From: Drosophila persimilis
Taxonomy: Eukaryota > Arthropoda > Insecta > Diptera > Drosophilidae
DNA length: 64,000 nt
NCBI RefSeq assembly: GCF_003286085.1
Contig: NW_020825288.1
Span: forward strand, 9,238,001-9,302,000
Direction: 5' to 3'
Each line of letters begins with the position of its first letter. The first letter of the stretch is position 1. Below are positions 1 through 11,324 of this stretch, one piece after another. A program made the translations under genes and the position numbers. Under the pieces are notes generated by a model, which saw only the letters and a list, made by a program, of their open reading frames with translations, was not told the DNA's origin and did no database searches.

Positions 1-1793
1 GCGGAAGTGCTGCGGTCGCCATGTTGATGCCTCTGTTACGTTATCTAATTACAAAGGAATTGTGCGGCAACGTCGCACAGTTGCCGGTCCACCGCCCTGC
101 TCCTACTATCCTACTATCCTACTATCCTACTCCAGGCTCCCATAGTCGCCACTGGAGACGAGCCCGGAGCCCGGAGCCAGGCGGACCGGACAAACGACAC
201 TCTACCGTTCGACAATGGCAGCAAAATATTATTTCTGTTCAACTGCACATCGCCATCGAGAACGGCAATGCTGCGGGGCATCCGATTGATAAATGTATGT
301 AGATGCGTGCACTCGGAAAAAGCAGAAATTAATATTTTTGTGTTCCAAAATATTCCGTAAATATTTGCAAATATCCATGCGATTTGGCGGCCATTACAGG
401 TACTTTGATATTAAATATTGGTCGAACCATTGTCGAAAAATTAAAAGAACATATCTCTCCCAATGCTATATGTATTACGCGCAAATCCTTTTATTCCCTC
501 GATCTTATACTGGCTTGATAGATAGTTTTGCAAATTTTGTATTAAATACTCGAAACGAAAACTCAATCAAAGAAAAAATCCGCTTTTTCTCGTTGTGTTT
601 TGTATATCTCAGTCCGCCCGGAGACGACTGGCCCGCAGTTAGTTACATAAGCCTATAAAGCGAGGGAGGAATGTACAGAGACAGACGGGGCACACGCATA
701 TGGGTAAATACACTTGTGTCTAATAAGTTTTGTCCAAATGGCCAACGAAGCGTGCACCCACACACGCAAAAACACAGAGGCACCCACGTCCCAGCATTTT
801 GGCCAGGGGACAATGGTTGGGCGGTGGGCCCTTATAGCGGAATATACGATATAGGATGTTGGTTGACGGAGGTCCTCTCCTCCATGAAGGTGGGACATAA
901 ACAAATGTAGGGTCGAAGCGAGTTTCGGGCCTCAGCTGCGTTTGCGGCATATTTGAGCGCGCATGGCGAAAAATTGTCAAACTGCCGGCCGCGGCCCCAA
1001 AGTCAGTTAGGCTGGCAATCTGCTTAGCCGCTTTCCCGAGCCTGCACCACCCACTATCCTTCCTGGCACTGCGCTAGCATTTAAATTGTGAAAATATTTG
1101 GACGCTGTACATACGGCTGCCGACTGCCTCCAGCCTGCCAGGTTGGTCGTTAAATGAAAATTGAAGTTAGTTTTTGGCCATTTGACCGTTTCCAGGTGGC
1201 ACGCAGTGAAAATCTTTAAACAAACGGGGTCAAACGAGGCAGTCACTGTGCGGACGCTAATTGCGTGCTTGTCAACACCCGAAATAAAAATAATATTTGC
1301 AACAATTAAAAGAGCACCAACGCCAACAAAAGGGCCAACATTTCCGAGCAATTCAAATGCGAAAGGGGCCAGGCCAACAAAAAAAAGGTACACCAAACAA
1401 AAGGTTCCCCAAGGCCACCACCACCACAACCGTCACCTGCTGCATAATTTTTCAAATTATGAATTCTAAAAGGGCGGCACCCAAGGAAAATTATGCAAAC
1501 TGTAAATGCGCCAAAATCAAAGCAAATATGCCACAAGGGCCGCATGGCGTCAAATGAACCGCAGGCGGTGAAAAGGCCCTGAATATTCGCAGCAAGGATC
1601 TGTTGCACGAGACCTTTTCCCCCGACCATTAACACATACATTTATTTTTCAGCCATGCACACCCCACCGAGGCGAAAACCCATCTGTTCTATTCATTCGG
1701 AGAAATGTAACCATTCCCACCGACTGGACATGCGTTTATGTACCTGAGAGACCACACAGCAACACGGCAACAATTAGTCTGTGTAGCGCTTAC
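1..1793. other. No gene seen; probable first long intron of the dynein-like gene
   Basis: The dynein-like coding segment ends at a splice donor at 1793, so this stretch to the window edge should be intron of that minus-strand gene. I looked for a continuing exon on the minus strand, meaning an acceptor followed by G/C-ending codons, and found none. The open frames here are short and lack fly-like codon usage. The following exon is probably outside the window. Confidence 0.5.
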
Positions 1794-1989
1794 CTTGTAC
1801 TCGTTGGTGGTTATCAGCTTGGTCCATTTCTCCAGCTTTAGTCGCATGGTCTTGGACACATAGTTCCAAAAGAACTCGGGCCGATTGTCGATCTGTGTGG
1901 AGTGAGTGCATGAGGGATCGGGGCAATGATTTTGCGTATATCAGGATACCCACCACTTCCTTTTTCTTATCCTTATCATCATCAGCCAT
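1794..1989 (-). CDS. N-terminal exons of a probable axonemal beta-type dynein heavy chain (partial)
   Basis: Two coding exons on the minus strand: 1989-1954 (12 codons from an ATG in good context, CAAAATGGC) and 1892-1794 (33 codons). They are joined across a 61-nt intron (donor GTGGGT, acceptor CCACACAG) and followed by a donor GTAAGC. Both junctions fall between codons. The product starts MADDDKDKKKEV, then has a segment containing FFWNYVSKTMRLK and EKWTKLI. From memory of the family, outer-arm beta dynein heavy chains (DNAH9/11/17 type) begin with a similar block: a hydrophobic YV-K pair, RLK, then a KW-K motif. If correct, the full protein would be a motor of more than 4000 residues driving sperm or ciliary beating, with nearly all of it off the left edge. 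Only 45 residues are visible, so the family call is tentative, while the exon structure is fairly secure. Reading straight through the intron also gives an open frame, but the spliced version fits better. Confidence 0.55.
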
Positions 1990-2057
1990 TTTGTGGCAGT
2001 CGCTCTGTTCTGTAGATGCTGTTCTGTAGTTCACAAAATAAAAATTAATATGACTAA

Positions 2058-2076
2058 ACTCAACAATAAGTTGAGT
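2058..2076. repeat. Short perfect inverted repeat upstream of the dynein-like gene
   Basis: ACTCAAC and GTTGAGT are 7-bp perfect inverted copies around a 5-bp spacer (AATAA). They lie about 70 bp upstream of the dynein-like ATG, in the 245-bp gap between that gene and the next one. The site could be a dimeric factor site or chance. Confidence 0.3.
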
Positions 2077-2234
2077 CCTATGTATATGAGTGATTTTTCA
2101 TTGCAGTCTGACGTCCACCCAAAACCCAAATAAAAGTAATACTAGATTTTAAAATTAGTGGTATATATTATTTCTGGACTGAGAATTTTAGGAAAGAAGA
2201 CCAGTATTACGTCTCTGCCGAGTGTTTTTTCCCT

Positions 2235-3179
2235 CTAATGGACTAGGGGGACCCGCTTCGGCATGTTCTGCTTCAGCAGCTTCCAGTTGATGCTAGTGGG
2301 TATTCCCTCCGATCTCTTCTTGGGCAGCTTCTTCTGCTTGCTGGCGCCCTTGATGCCCAGTTTGGAGTGACTGGCGGCCATCTTGGAGCGACTAGCCGAC
2401 ATCTTAGAGCGACTGGTAGACATCTTGGAGCGACTGGCAGCCATCTTGGAGCGATTGGCGGCCAGACTGCGGTACAGACTTCCGCCGCTCGACATCTTGC
2501 CGCCGGGTGGCTTGATCGCAGTCTTCCTGTACTTCCGCTTGAGAATCATCTTGCCGCGGCCGGTTTGGCTCTTGGGACCAGTCTTCAGCTGGTGCTTGCT
2601 CTTGCCCATGCTCTTGCTGGACTTGGATGATTGGAGCGATTTGTTTATCTTTCCAGACTTGATCGACTTCAAGGACTTCGTCGACTTGAGTGGCTTCAAC
2701 GACTTGGACAATTTCTGTCCCTTTACGGCCTTAGCCTTTGACTTCGATTTCTTGAGAGTCTTCAGCGACTTCTGAGAAGTAAGAACGGCACCGCCTGCAG
2801 CCCGCTGCGTGGGCATCACCGAGTACTTGGGCAGGCTTGGCGGCGTTGCGGCCAACGCACGATCCGCCTTTATAACCGACTCAAAGCTGCCAAACACCTG
2901 CCGGACATTGCGATTGACGTGCTCCAGGTACTTGAGAGAGGCGTTGCAGACACTGCACTTCTGGGCCGACTCCGTGTTGTTCCGGATGAGACTCTCCAGG
3001 TAGAGAAAGTTCTTGGCCAAGTTCTGGCAGTAGGCGCACTTGTGTGTCATGTTGCCGCTGAGCTGTGTGTCCGTTGCGTTGATTGTGGGATCGTAGAAGC
3101 CCGGCTTCTCCAGATTCTGAACCGAATTGTTGGGTACAACGTAGTCTTTTGCTGGCTTCTTTTTGTCCAAACCTATCAT
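2235..3179 (-). CDS. Unrecognised 314-aa protein with CxxC pairs and a Lys/Ser-rich repetitive tail
   Basis: A single uninterrupted frame on the minus strand, with ATG in a good context (GGAAAATGA) and a TAG stop. I do not recognise the family. Residues 48-51 (CAYC) and 75-78 (CSVC) form two CxxC pairs 23 residues apart, which could bind one zinc ion. Residues 80-105 look helical. From about residue 130 the protein is very basic and Ser-rich, with many K-S-L-K type steps. Near the C-terminus it has about five copies of a 7-residue unit of the form SRSKMAA. Such tails occur in nucleic-acid-binding, chromatin and sperm-structural proteins; that is inference. The gene is co-oriented with the dynein-like gene: its stop lies only 245 bp before that ATG. 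No clear AATAAA signal follows the stop, though AATAAT occurs about 60 bp downstream. A further 5' non-coding exon cannot be excluded. Confidence 0.75.
   Translation of the reverse strand: MIGLDKKKPAKDYVVPNNSVQNLEKPGFYDPTINATDTQLSGNMTHKCAYCQNLAKNFLYLESLIRNNTESAQKCSVCNASLKYLEHVNRNVRQVFGSFESVIKADRALAATPPSLPKYSVMPTQRAAGGAVLTSQKSLKTLKKSKSKAKAVKGQKLSKSLKPLKSTKSLKSIKSGKINKSLQSSKSSKSMGKSKHQLKTGPKSQTGRGKMILKRKYRKTAIKPPGGKMSSGGSLYRSLAANRSKMAASRSKMSTSRSKMSASRSKMAASHSKLGIKGASKQKKLPKKRSEGIPTSINWKLLKQNMPKRVPLVH
2362..2463 (-). repeat. 21-bp tandem repeat coding for a 7-residue unit
   Basis: Nearly five tandem copies of a 21-bp unit inside the CxxC/Lys-Ser gene, beginning near 2362, 2383, 2404, 2425 and 2446. 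On the coding strand each copy reads approximately Met-Ala/Ser-Ala/Thr-Ser-Arg-Ser-Lys. The length keeps frame, so the copy number could change without breaking the gene. Confidence 0.85.
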
Positions 3180-5095
3180 TTTCCGTAATACTGAAATTTT
3201 GGTCAGCTTCGCAGGCTTCGACTGTTTCTATTTGGGTATCAGAAATAAAATGATGTCAGTGAAAGCCTTCAAGCCTTTCAGAAAGTCTGATCCAATTGTC
3301 ATAGCCTGCCTACCTGGCTCATAATTTTTGTCTTTTCCAAATTGTATAGCTAAATTTTTTATTGTGTATTTTTAAAACGAGACCCGTCTCGGTTGATCTA
3401 GTTTGTCTAGTTCTGCCTACTATACTACTTTACTGAGCATGGACCCGACTAGTCGAGACTGTCTGACATTGAAAGGAAATACTACTGCTCTCATTTTTTG
3501 GGCTCGTGCTTTTGTGCCTTGCCTCAATTAATCTCAATCTCTTGCTCATCAAAGGCCGGGCAATTTGTCCGCAAATCGTCAACCTTGCCCTGCTCAATTA
3601 TCGATCAAATAAATTGCAGCGAATATTTAAAGACTCGTTTCAAATTAATTTAAGCGAGGGTCGACCAGTGGCCAGCCTTCCAGTAGCCTTCCCTTCTTTG
3701 TGTATCGCTTGGGTCCCAGCTCGTTTAATTTATATTTCCTTGGGCACAATTAGCGATTATCAGAGTTTTTGTCGTTGGTCCTTCGCCTTTCCATTCCCAA
3801 TCCCAATCTCATTCGCATTCGCATTCCCACTCTCCATTCTCCATTCTCGATTCTCGATTCACCATTTTTGTTTTTGTGTTGTATTTGGGTCAGTACGCTG
3901 CGATGTGCACAATAATTTATTTCATTTCAAGATTTAATCGGGCGAAATTTTAGTTTGTCGTGTCGTTTGTTCTGCGCTCTGTTCTCTATTGTCCGGCTAA
4001 CACATTTTTAAATGCCCTCTTGGACAATGCCGACCTTGGAGCGACTCTCTGATTGCACCAAAATGATGTAAGTGGATGGCGGAAATGGCCCAAATGGGTA
4101 ATTAGATGTCATTTGGGGGGAAATTAAATACACTTTATTATTATTATTCCAATTCTAGCAGAATCAATACGCAAGCAACCCAGAAACCTATATTTTATTT
4201 ATATATTAAATGGAAAATGGAATATACTCGTATATTTTTTGATAAACTTTAAGTGGATTTCCATTGAATTGATCAAAGTTTTTTCCACGAAGCAGGAATT
4301 TATGTGTGTTTAAAATTCAATAGCACTCGTTGGATGTCTCTGTTTTTCCTTTCCCGAGGAACATCCGTCAGTTGCCATCCATTAAATTGCTGTGCGCCTC
4401 CCTTCCATCCATGAGATGAGGATGCGGATGCGGCAGACAACGCCCATAGATCCACAGACAATTCCCTGCGACACATAACTTCCAATTGAAAATATCTTAG
4501 AAAAGTCAAACACAAGTGCAAATGCCAATAAAACAGGGACTGCTCTGGGGAGGAGCAGCCAGAGGGGAAATACATATACTCGTCGTGCACACACGACCGC
4601 CACATACAAAGTCGTTGTGGGGCTATAAAGTTGATTGTTCATAAATGTACGGGGCGTATACGTAATGTCAGGCACTGCACTAAACCAATGCAGGACTCTC
4701 TGCACACCAGACTGCACAGATGGGGGAATGAGTGGTGCCATCATGGGTGGTAGCGGTGGTGCTGCTGCTGGAGAGTGTGGCCATAAAGTGCCAGAGTAAT
4801 GAATTTATTAAAAGCCCAGTTTGTTAAGCAACAGCCACAAAAGTGAAAGAGTGCAAAGGCAAAACACTTTTCTTACCACGGCACGGCCCGGCCTGGTATG
4901 TTGGCCAAGTTTACCTAAATAGATTTCCATTATTCTGTAGTCGTATTCGTGCCATGCATGCGACTGAAAATGTTAGTGTTAATGCTAATGGATTTGTGCC
5001 AAGTTCTCGCCTGTACAATGTTGGCTCACTGATTTATTCGTGGTCAAAAGCGGGACACTGCTTTTATTTTTTTGTCGCTGTTTGTTCTTTCCATT

Positions 5096-5190
5096 GTTGT
5101 ACCCTTTTAGAGGGTATTGTGAAATGTACAGAAGGAAGCGCTATAAAACATATATGTATACATATTCTTGATTTGCAGTCTCTCAAATAA
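5096..5190 (+). mobile_element. Degenerate fragment resembling a dispersed Drosophila repeat
   Basis: The block TTGTACCCTTTTAGAGGGTA is followed by a GAAGGA segment, then CTATAAAACATATATG, then ACATATTCTTGAT. This order matches my memory of an abundant dispersed fly repeat in which an inverted ACCCTTTT/AGAGGGTAT start leads, after a GAAGGAGAC block, into CCTATAAAGTATATATATTCTTGATC. Here the middle part seems deleted. No coding capacity and no target-site duplication could be seen. Confidence 0.5.
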
Positions 5191-6137
5191 GTTCTTAGGT
5201 TTTGAAGCCTCGAGGTGTCAACGATCGGTCGCGAAAACTGCAAAGGGGGCTTTCCTATTGAAATGAGAAGAATTCCTCTCGCAAGGGTATTGAGTGCTTT
5301 GGCATTTGGTTTTTCCTATTTTTTGTGGCACACTTCTGGTCGCTTTTATTTTCGTTTCATTGGCGCTCCTAACTTTTGACCCACAAAGGTTGCCGCTTTG
5401 CCGTGTCCTTTCCCGCTCTAACGACTTCCTGGGCAGCGACGTTGACCGAGCCGTCAACTGCACTGCACAGCAGACGTCTTGGCCAAATTTGCATGCCGTC
5501 GTCGGCGTCGCCTTTTGCGTTAACGTTTGTTTGACTTTGACGTCGAAGTTGAAGTCGACGGCGCTGCTACCACGCCTTGTTTATTCTGCTTGCCTTCCGT
5601 GTTACGTGTTTATCGCCTGCAAATGGCGATTCTTTGGGAAAAGTGAAAGCCGTCTCGCCTCTGGCTTTCCCGGGGCTTTGCTCTCCTTAACTTCTCTTAA
5701 CTTGGCTTTGGCACCACTCTCGACTGCCGACTGTCGACTGTCGACTGTCGGTTGGTCGAGTGGGTGGCTTTGAGTTGAGTTCAACTTGCTCGGCATTTCA
5801 ATATCAACAGAGGCATGCATAATTTCTTGGCCGAGCCTATGCAAATTTTCCTCGGAAGTGTTCCATCGAAAAAGTGTGGCCGTGTATGTGTGTGCGAGAG
5901 TGCGGCTGAGGGAAGGAGAGGGCATGGCTGCTTTGTTCCACATTTGAAAGCGTCGGAAAGCAGGTCAACTTCATTTTTCGTGCTGACCGACAACCACAAC
6001 GATGGGGCAACACAGAACAGAAGCAGCAACAACAGGCGGTTGCTGGCTGCTTGTTCTCGTTGTTGCTGTTGTTTGATGTGCGAAAGCCGCAAACACAAAT
6101 TAGCACAACAACAGCGGCGGCAGCAGCAGTAGGAGAA

Positions 6138-6162
6138 GCAGCAGCAGCAGCAGCAGCAGCGG
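6138..6162. repeat. CAG trinucleotide tract
   Basis: About eight uninterrupted CAG/GCA units inside a longer CAG/CAA-rich stretch (6015-6165). It opens long frames on both strands that read as poly-Ala, poly-Leu or poly-Gln; I do not take these as genes. Confidence 0.9.
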
Positions 6163-6211
6163 TGGCACCAACAACGCGTCCATCATTTCCTTTGCAACAC
6201 TGCGCCTCTGC

Positions 6212-6213
<2 letters not shown>

Positions 6214-6242
<29 letters not shown>
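6214..6242. repeat. CA dinucleotide microsatellite
   Basis: About 14 CA units without interruption, in intergenic DNA. Confidence 0.95.
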
Positions 6243-6247
<5 letters not shown>

Positions 6248-7765
6248 TCGCAGGAGGCTCTGCTTTCGATTCGCGTTTTTGGTTTTAACTGCCTTTTGGT
6301 TGGGTTTTTTATTGTTATTATTTGGTGCTGAAGCAGCTGACGTTGCCGTCGACGTCGTCTGGCTTTACCATCGCCGCCGCCGCCGATGCCATCGTCGTGG
6401 ACTTCTTGGCATAAAGTCCAAAGTGCAAATGTTTTGCGGTCAGTTTGGATTCGAAGTTGGCCAGAAACGCGACGCGTCATCGTCGCACCTGCTCCTTGTC
6501 AGCTGGCTTAGTGGCTGAGGAAGAGCCCCTTATATTCAGCTTTTCGTTTTGCATTCTTCCTGGCACTCGTATGGGCTGCGGTTTTCCCCGAATTTTTCCA
6601 CCCAGCTCTGCGGTCGACTTTCGTTCATTCGCGGGACTTTTCGTCCCTGAAATTCATTGGGAGTTTTTGTTTGTTGCCCCCCACACAGAAGCTACAAAGA
6701 AGGAGCAGGTACATCCACATCCTGTACATTCACGAGACAGAGAAAGCGTTAATCCTGCCACACTATGTCTGAAAGGAAAAGCAATTACCAGTGAATACAA
6801 CCGACGAGTGTGTGGTGTGGCATTCACGTTCTGAAGAAAGATTAAAGAGAGATCTTTAAAGGGACTTTAACCTGTTTCCCAGGGTAAGTTAAAGTGATTA
6901 TTTGGTTGAATATGTAACTGAACGAAGTCTAGGGATATTTAAACGGCTTAGTTCGTTAACATCGATTCTGAGATCTAAGTACATTTGCATAGAAATATAC
7001 AGTGCCGGACAGCCATTACTTTTCAATTTACTGCCGTTTAAAGAGCTTCTCCGTCGCGTTTGTTCAGGAAAAATAAGTTTATTCGATTAAGGAATCAATT
7101 TTCCATACGATTGGCTAACGCCTCCCTAATATATAATTATCGAACCTTTAAAGAACCTACAAATCTTTGAAATATTTCTCCTCTTTAAGCTCTTTAGCTG
7201 GCAGCTGGCAAGCAGAAAAAAAATCTTCGAAAAGCGCTTTATGAATTTTATGCTAATAAAATTTATGGCACAAAAAAAACTTACATTTTCACACACACAT
7301 TCGTACATATATATTTTGAAAAACACACAAACGAAATATTTATTGTGCTCGCTGCAATTTCTCATAAAAGTTTCCGTTTTTTGGAGAAGTGGGCCGTCCG
7401 GCCGGTCGGCAACAACGAATAAAAAACAAAGCAAATTGTGAACAGTTTAAACTTTTGCCTCTCTCCCCAGTCGCCCCGCTTTATGTTGCCCGATAAGTAT
7501 GTTGCGAAATTCGGTGGGGCAAATGGGGAGCGCTGTGTGGCAGGATATTTAAAGCGCTGCCAAGATGTGCAGAGGCGTTTAGCGCGATATTATCACCTGG
7601 TTGGCCGCCCCCTGGGGCATGGGCGTGTAATGGGTGTGCCCAGCATAAAATCTAAAATAATTTTATTTTCCACGCATTAAACCAGACGTGAAGAGAGGGT
7701 GCATGGTGTATGGGGGATTGTGTGGTCTCGCTCTTCTGGCTGGAACTTTTTACGCATAGCCACGC

Positions 7766-7789
7766 AGAGAGAGAGAGAGAGAGAGAGAG
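7766..7789. repeat. GA dinucleotide microsatellite
   Basis: About 12 GA units. Runs of GAGAG are also the binding motif of fly GAGA factor, so the tract could have a regulatory role, but nothing nearby proves it. Confidence 0.9.
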
Positions 7790-7966
7790 CTCGCAACGCA
7801 TTTTAGCTAAAAGCATTTCAATGCTGTTAACTATTTTTGATGGCGATACGCACTATAAACCGCACCGAGTACGAGACGAGTACGAGTACGAATAGTAGCA
7901 AAAAGCCGAAGGAACTTCAAAGCTAAAGATGGTTAGGGCACGCCCTTTGTATGCGCTTGTGTAGGA

Positions 7967-7987
7967 GTGTGTGTGTGTGTGTGTGTG
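7967..7987. repeat. GT dinucleotide microsatellite
   Basis: About 10 GT units in intergenic DNA. Confidence 0.9.
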
Positions 7988-8778
7988 AGCGGAAATAGAA
8001 TTAAAATCTCAATGGAATTGCAACACTTAATTTGCTCGCCCTTTACATACGTGCACCTTGGAGATAATGAGACAAAGCCGCTTAGCGATGCATGGCCGCC
8101 TTTGCTGCGGCTGCGGGGCTTTTGAGGCGATAGCAAGGTGGGGGCACCCACGTTAATGAAAAAATTTAATTGCAACGGCTGCCAGGGAAAATTAATTGTG
8201 TCGCCAGTGAAGATGCAGCGCTATAGGAGGACACAAAGCCAGAGCGATACAAATACAGATGCAGAGGGAGCCCAGCGGGTCCCAATTGAACCCCATTGAA
8301 AGGTGTCAGCAATTAAGTGAAATCAGCACTTGGCGTTTCCCACAGGGCAATTGCAATCGGCGGCGCCCAGCGAGCAGGTGTGTGCATGTAGGGGATAATT
8401 AATCTTTTAGTTTGCCACCTTCCTCCCTTCGGTTCAATTAAGTCGTTTCGCTGGGAGGGTGCACCAGAACATCGGGCCACTGATCTATGTAATTATTATG
8501 CTTTGATCCAATTATGGAAGGGCCAAATGTAGGTGAAAAACTGACAGCACACATGTCAGACAGTGGAAACTCTCTCCTGCGGGAAAGTGACTGATGAAAC
8601 GACAAACAGAGCGACAGATTGGGTGGGGATTAATGGGAAGTGGTGTGTGATGGAGTCTGTTTGCGTCGCTGCGGAAGTGCATGAATTGAGCTATGAATAT
8701 ACGGTACAATGTTGCTGATAGCAGAGGGTGCCAACATCGTGCCAATAGGATTAGCACAACAAAGTGGCGACGTATAAG

Positions 8779-8817
8779 GCATACGCATACTTATGCGTAT
8801 ACGTATACGTATGCATG
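8779..8817. repeat. Palindromic ATACGTAT-rich block
   Basis: GCATACGCATA is followed after two bases by TATGCGTATAC, a near-perfect inverted copy (10 of 11). The sequence then continues as a self-complementary run around CGTATACGTATACG and ends in ATGCATGC. It could fold as a hairpin, or simply be alternating purine-pyrimidine DNA. Confidence 0.6.
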
Positions 8818-9055
8818 CGGCAAGTGCGTGCCTGAGTGCACCTGTCAGAGCTTTTAAGTCATCCACCCAACCGTCATAGTTGGCTCTGTTCCTGAGTCCG
8901 GCAACTGACAACTTGACAGCCCCCAAGTACCACCAAGAAAGCAGCCAGAAACCCAGAAAACCAGCTAACCAGCAACCAGCACCTAACCAGCACCTCCCAT
9001 GGCAAGCGGACAGGCAAACAAACAAATGGAGTCCTTCGCATGTGTCTTACTAGGC

Positions 9056-9114
9056 CGAGTCGAGTCGAGTCGAGTCGAGTGTCTAGTATGCGAGTGTCTA
9101 GTATGCGGGTGTCT
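9056..9114. repeat. GAGTC tandem repeat followed by a 15-bp tandem repeat
   Basis: Five GAGTC units (9056-9081) run directly into copies of GTGTCTAGTATGCGA. Two tandem repeats with different unit lengths therefore abut. Confidence 0.85.
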
Positions 9115-9230
9115 GTTGTTTTTCGCTTGGCACCAAACATGCAAATGCTCCGTGTTGCAGCGCTCCAGCTCCTGCCCCAGCTCTAGCCAGAACATCATCA
9201 ACAAGTACACAAGGCACTGGGAACGAGCCA

Positions 9231-9294
9231 AGTACGGGTACGGGTGCGGGTACTAGCACGGGTACGGGTATGGACATCAAGTAGGGGCACGGGT
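9231..9294. repeat. Degenerate GGGTAC/GGGTGC hexamer array
   Basis: An imperfect array of ACGGGT-like hexamers with interruptions, in intergenic DNA. Confidence 0.7.
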
Positions 9295-10056
9295 GGGAAA
9301 GCCAGTACAGGAGTCCACAATGAGATGCCAGGTTCAGTCGCATAAATGCATAAGCCGCAGCACGCATATGTGGGCAGGGCGATGGCAGGTGGGCAGCCAG
9401 ATAATCATGGGGCACATGAAAAAGGTGGCTGGCGAGAGGATGGATGCCTGCTCCACTTTAATTAAAGGAGCTGCAGCGAGCTGCCCGGAAAATGTCAGCG
9501 CTGTGGCCACGCCTCAAGCATGCCCCAAAAAAGTGTGCTCTTCTCCCGCACAGAGTACACCGCATTTTTCGTTCAAGTTATCTTTATGGATTACGAGTAT
9601 ACCAAACAAATTTGTAGAAATGATTCCCAAAGCTGATGTTACAAGTAGAACCTTCAAGGATAGCCATCAGTTCTCTGCCAATTATCTTTGGGGCAAGGGC
9701 ATCCGATATTCGTGCTGCTCGTAACATAATACTGCCCTTTGTGAGTGTTCAAATGCAGCTGCCAAAAGTTGCCTTAACTTGTGCACATTGTGTGCAGTTT
9801 CAGTTTATTTCTGGGGCATTTAAGTGACTGGCCGCCTTAGCCAGGGTTATTGCTGCTTCTGCTGCTGCTGCTCCCCCTGCCACAGCTCTGCTCTCCTGCC
9901 TTTGACGTGCACCACGACTGCTGGTAAATTTTTTCTAGCTTTGGCTTTGGCTGCTACTGCTACTGCTATTGCCACGAGTGGTAGTATGTCGGCCAAACTA
10001 ACACATCCCGACACAAGTCAAGAAATTTATGAGCTGTAACGTTTTCTGTTGCTGTT

Positions 10057-10093
10057 GCTGATGGGGCTGATGGAGCTGATGGAGCTGATGGGG
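10057..10093. repeat. 9-bp GATGGAGCT tandem repeat
   Basis: About four copies of GATGG(A/G)GCT. Confidence 0.8.
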
Positions 10094-11293
10094 TCTTGGT
10101 CTCGAGTGAGTGGAGTGTTGAGTGTTCAGTGTGGAGAGTGGAGTGTGTGTGGGGCTTTCGACTTAATTGAAATTTAAACGTTTAACCCTCAGTGTGTCAG
10201 CAGTTAAGTCCTTTGTTTTGGCAGTTGAACAGCAGAGCCAGCTGAGCGCCAGCGCTTCATGTAGCTGACAGTTTGCCATTTCAATTTGCGTCACCACTAC
10301 AACTTGTAGCACGTAAATCAAGTGCACCAATGTTGCATTAAGCACTCACTGGGCATGGCCGTGCTGGGTGCCCCACTGCCACTGCCACTGCGGCCAGCCG
10401 GCCATGATTTCCATCGAATCGAAAACCAATAAAAGGCATGGGTATTAACCCAATTATGCCACCGAACTTTTGTAAACTTTGCCCCGCTGATTGGACTACT
10501 CTGACACGCAAAGGACCGAGCAGCCAGCACCACCGACGCATGTCCCATCGAGTGGCCATTTCGCTCATCGTCCATCGCCATGGCAACTGTCGCGTCCAAC
10601 ACAATAACACGGAGCATGCACCGACCACACAGCACACATACTCAAACAATCATACAATATACACTCATACACTCATGCAAGCAACCAGACCAAGACCCAC
10701 CCGGCCGGATCCCCGTCCGAAACGCACTCACACTGTGCCACGGACACACCTGTGCGCCGGCGGCAGCCAGTTGTGCAGTGGATTCCAGTAGAGCCTGTGT
10801 GCCTGGCCATGTACACGTCCAGTCAGTCCAGTGCCAAAGGAACTCGGTTTTCTTAATTTAATATAAATTCTGTGCAAAAATTTGTGTGTAATTAACCCCG
10901 AATACCGTGCACGAAACAGATCTGCACTTGACGTTCTATCCCGCCCAAGGGCGAGCATGTGAAATGGCCGAACCAGAGACTGAAACGCACCGCAGCAGCA
11001 GCAGCAGCAGCAGTAGCATATTTCTCAGGAAAATGTCAAACATTTTGTGTGATTTTTGTTGTTGTTGTTGTTCGCTCGTATATTTTTTATACGGCGGACA
11101 GTATACGCGCACGCTCGCTGGCTCTCTCCTGCTAAGAGATGGAATGCTTTGTGCTGAAGGAAAATTAGCTGGCATGCCTTTGGCACGGAGAATATTACCG
11201 TTACCTCTCTCCCCCCTCCATACTCGGATCATAAAGCAGCTGCACTACTGGCACCATCTCCTGGCGACTGACTGAAGCTTCTCCAGTGTCCCG

Positions 11294-11317
<24 letters not shown>
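11294..11317. repeat. CA dinucleotide microsatellite
   Basis: About 12 CA units in the upstream flank of the ankyrin gene. Confidence 0.95.

Positions 11318-11324
<7 letters not shown>

Noticed and set aside
6051-6518. Long overlapping frames on both strands around a CAG/CA-rich block
   Set aside because: All are homopolymer-like products of microsatellites, with no gene structure.
7438-7680. Acceptor-like CTCTCCCCAG followed by an 80-codon frame
   Set aside because: The frame has no recognisable domain, no fitting donor or partner exon, and mixed codon usage. It is probably chance.
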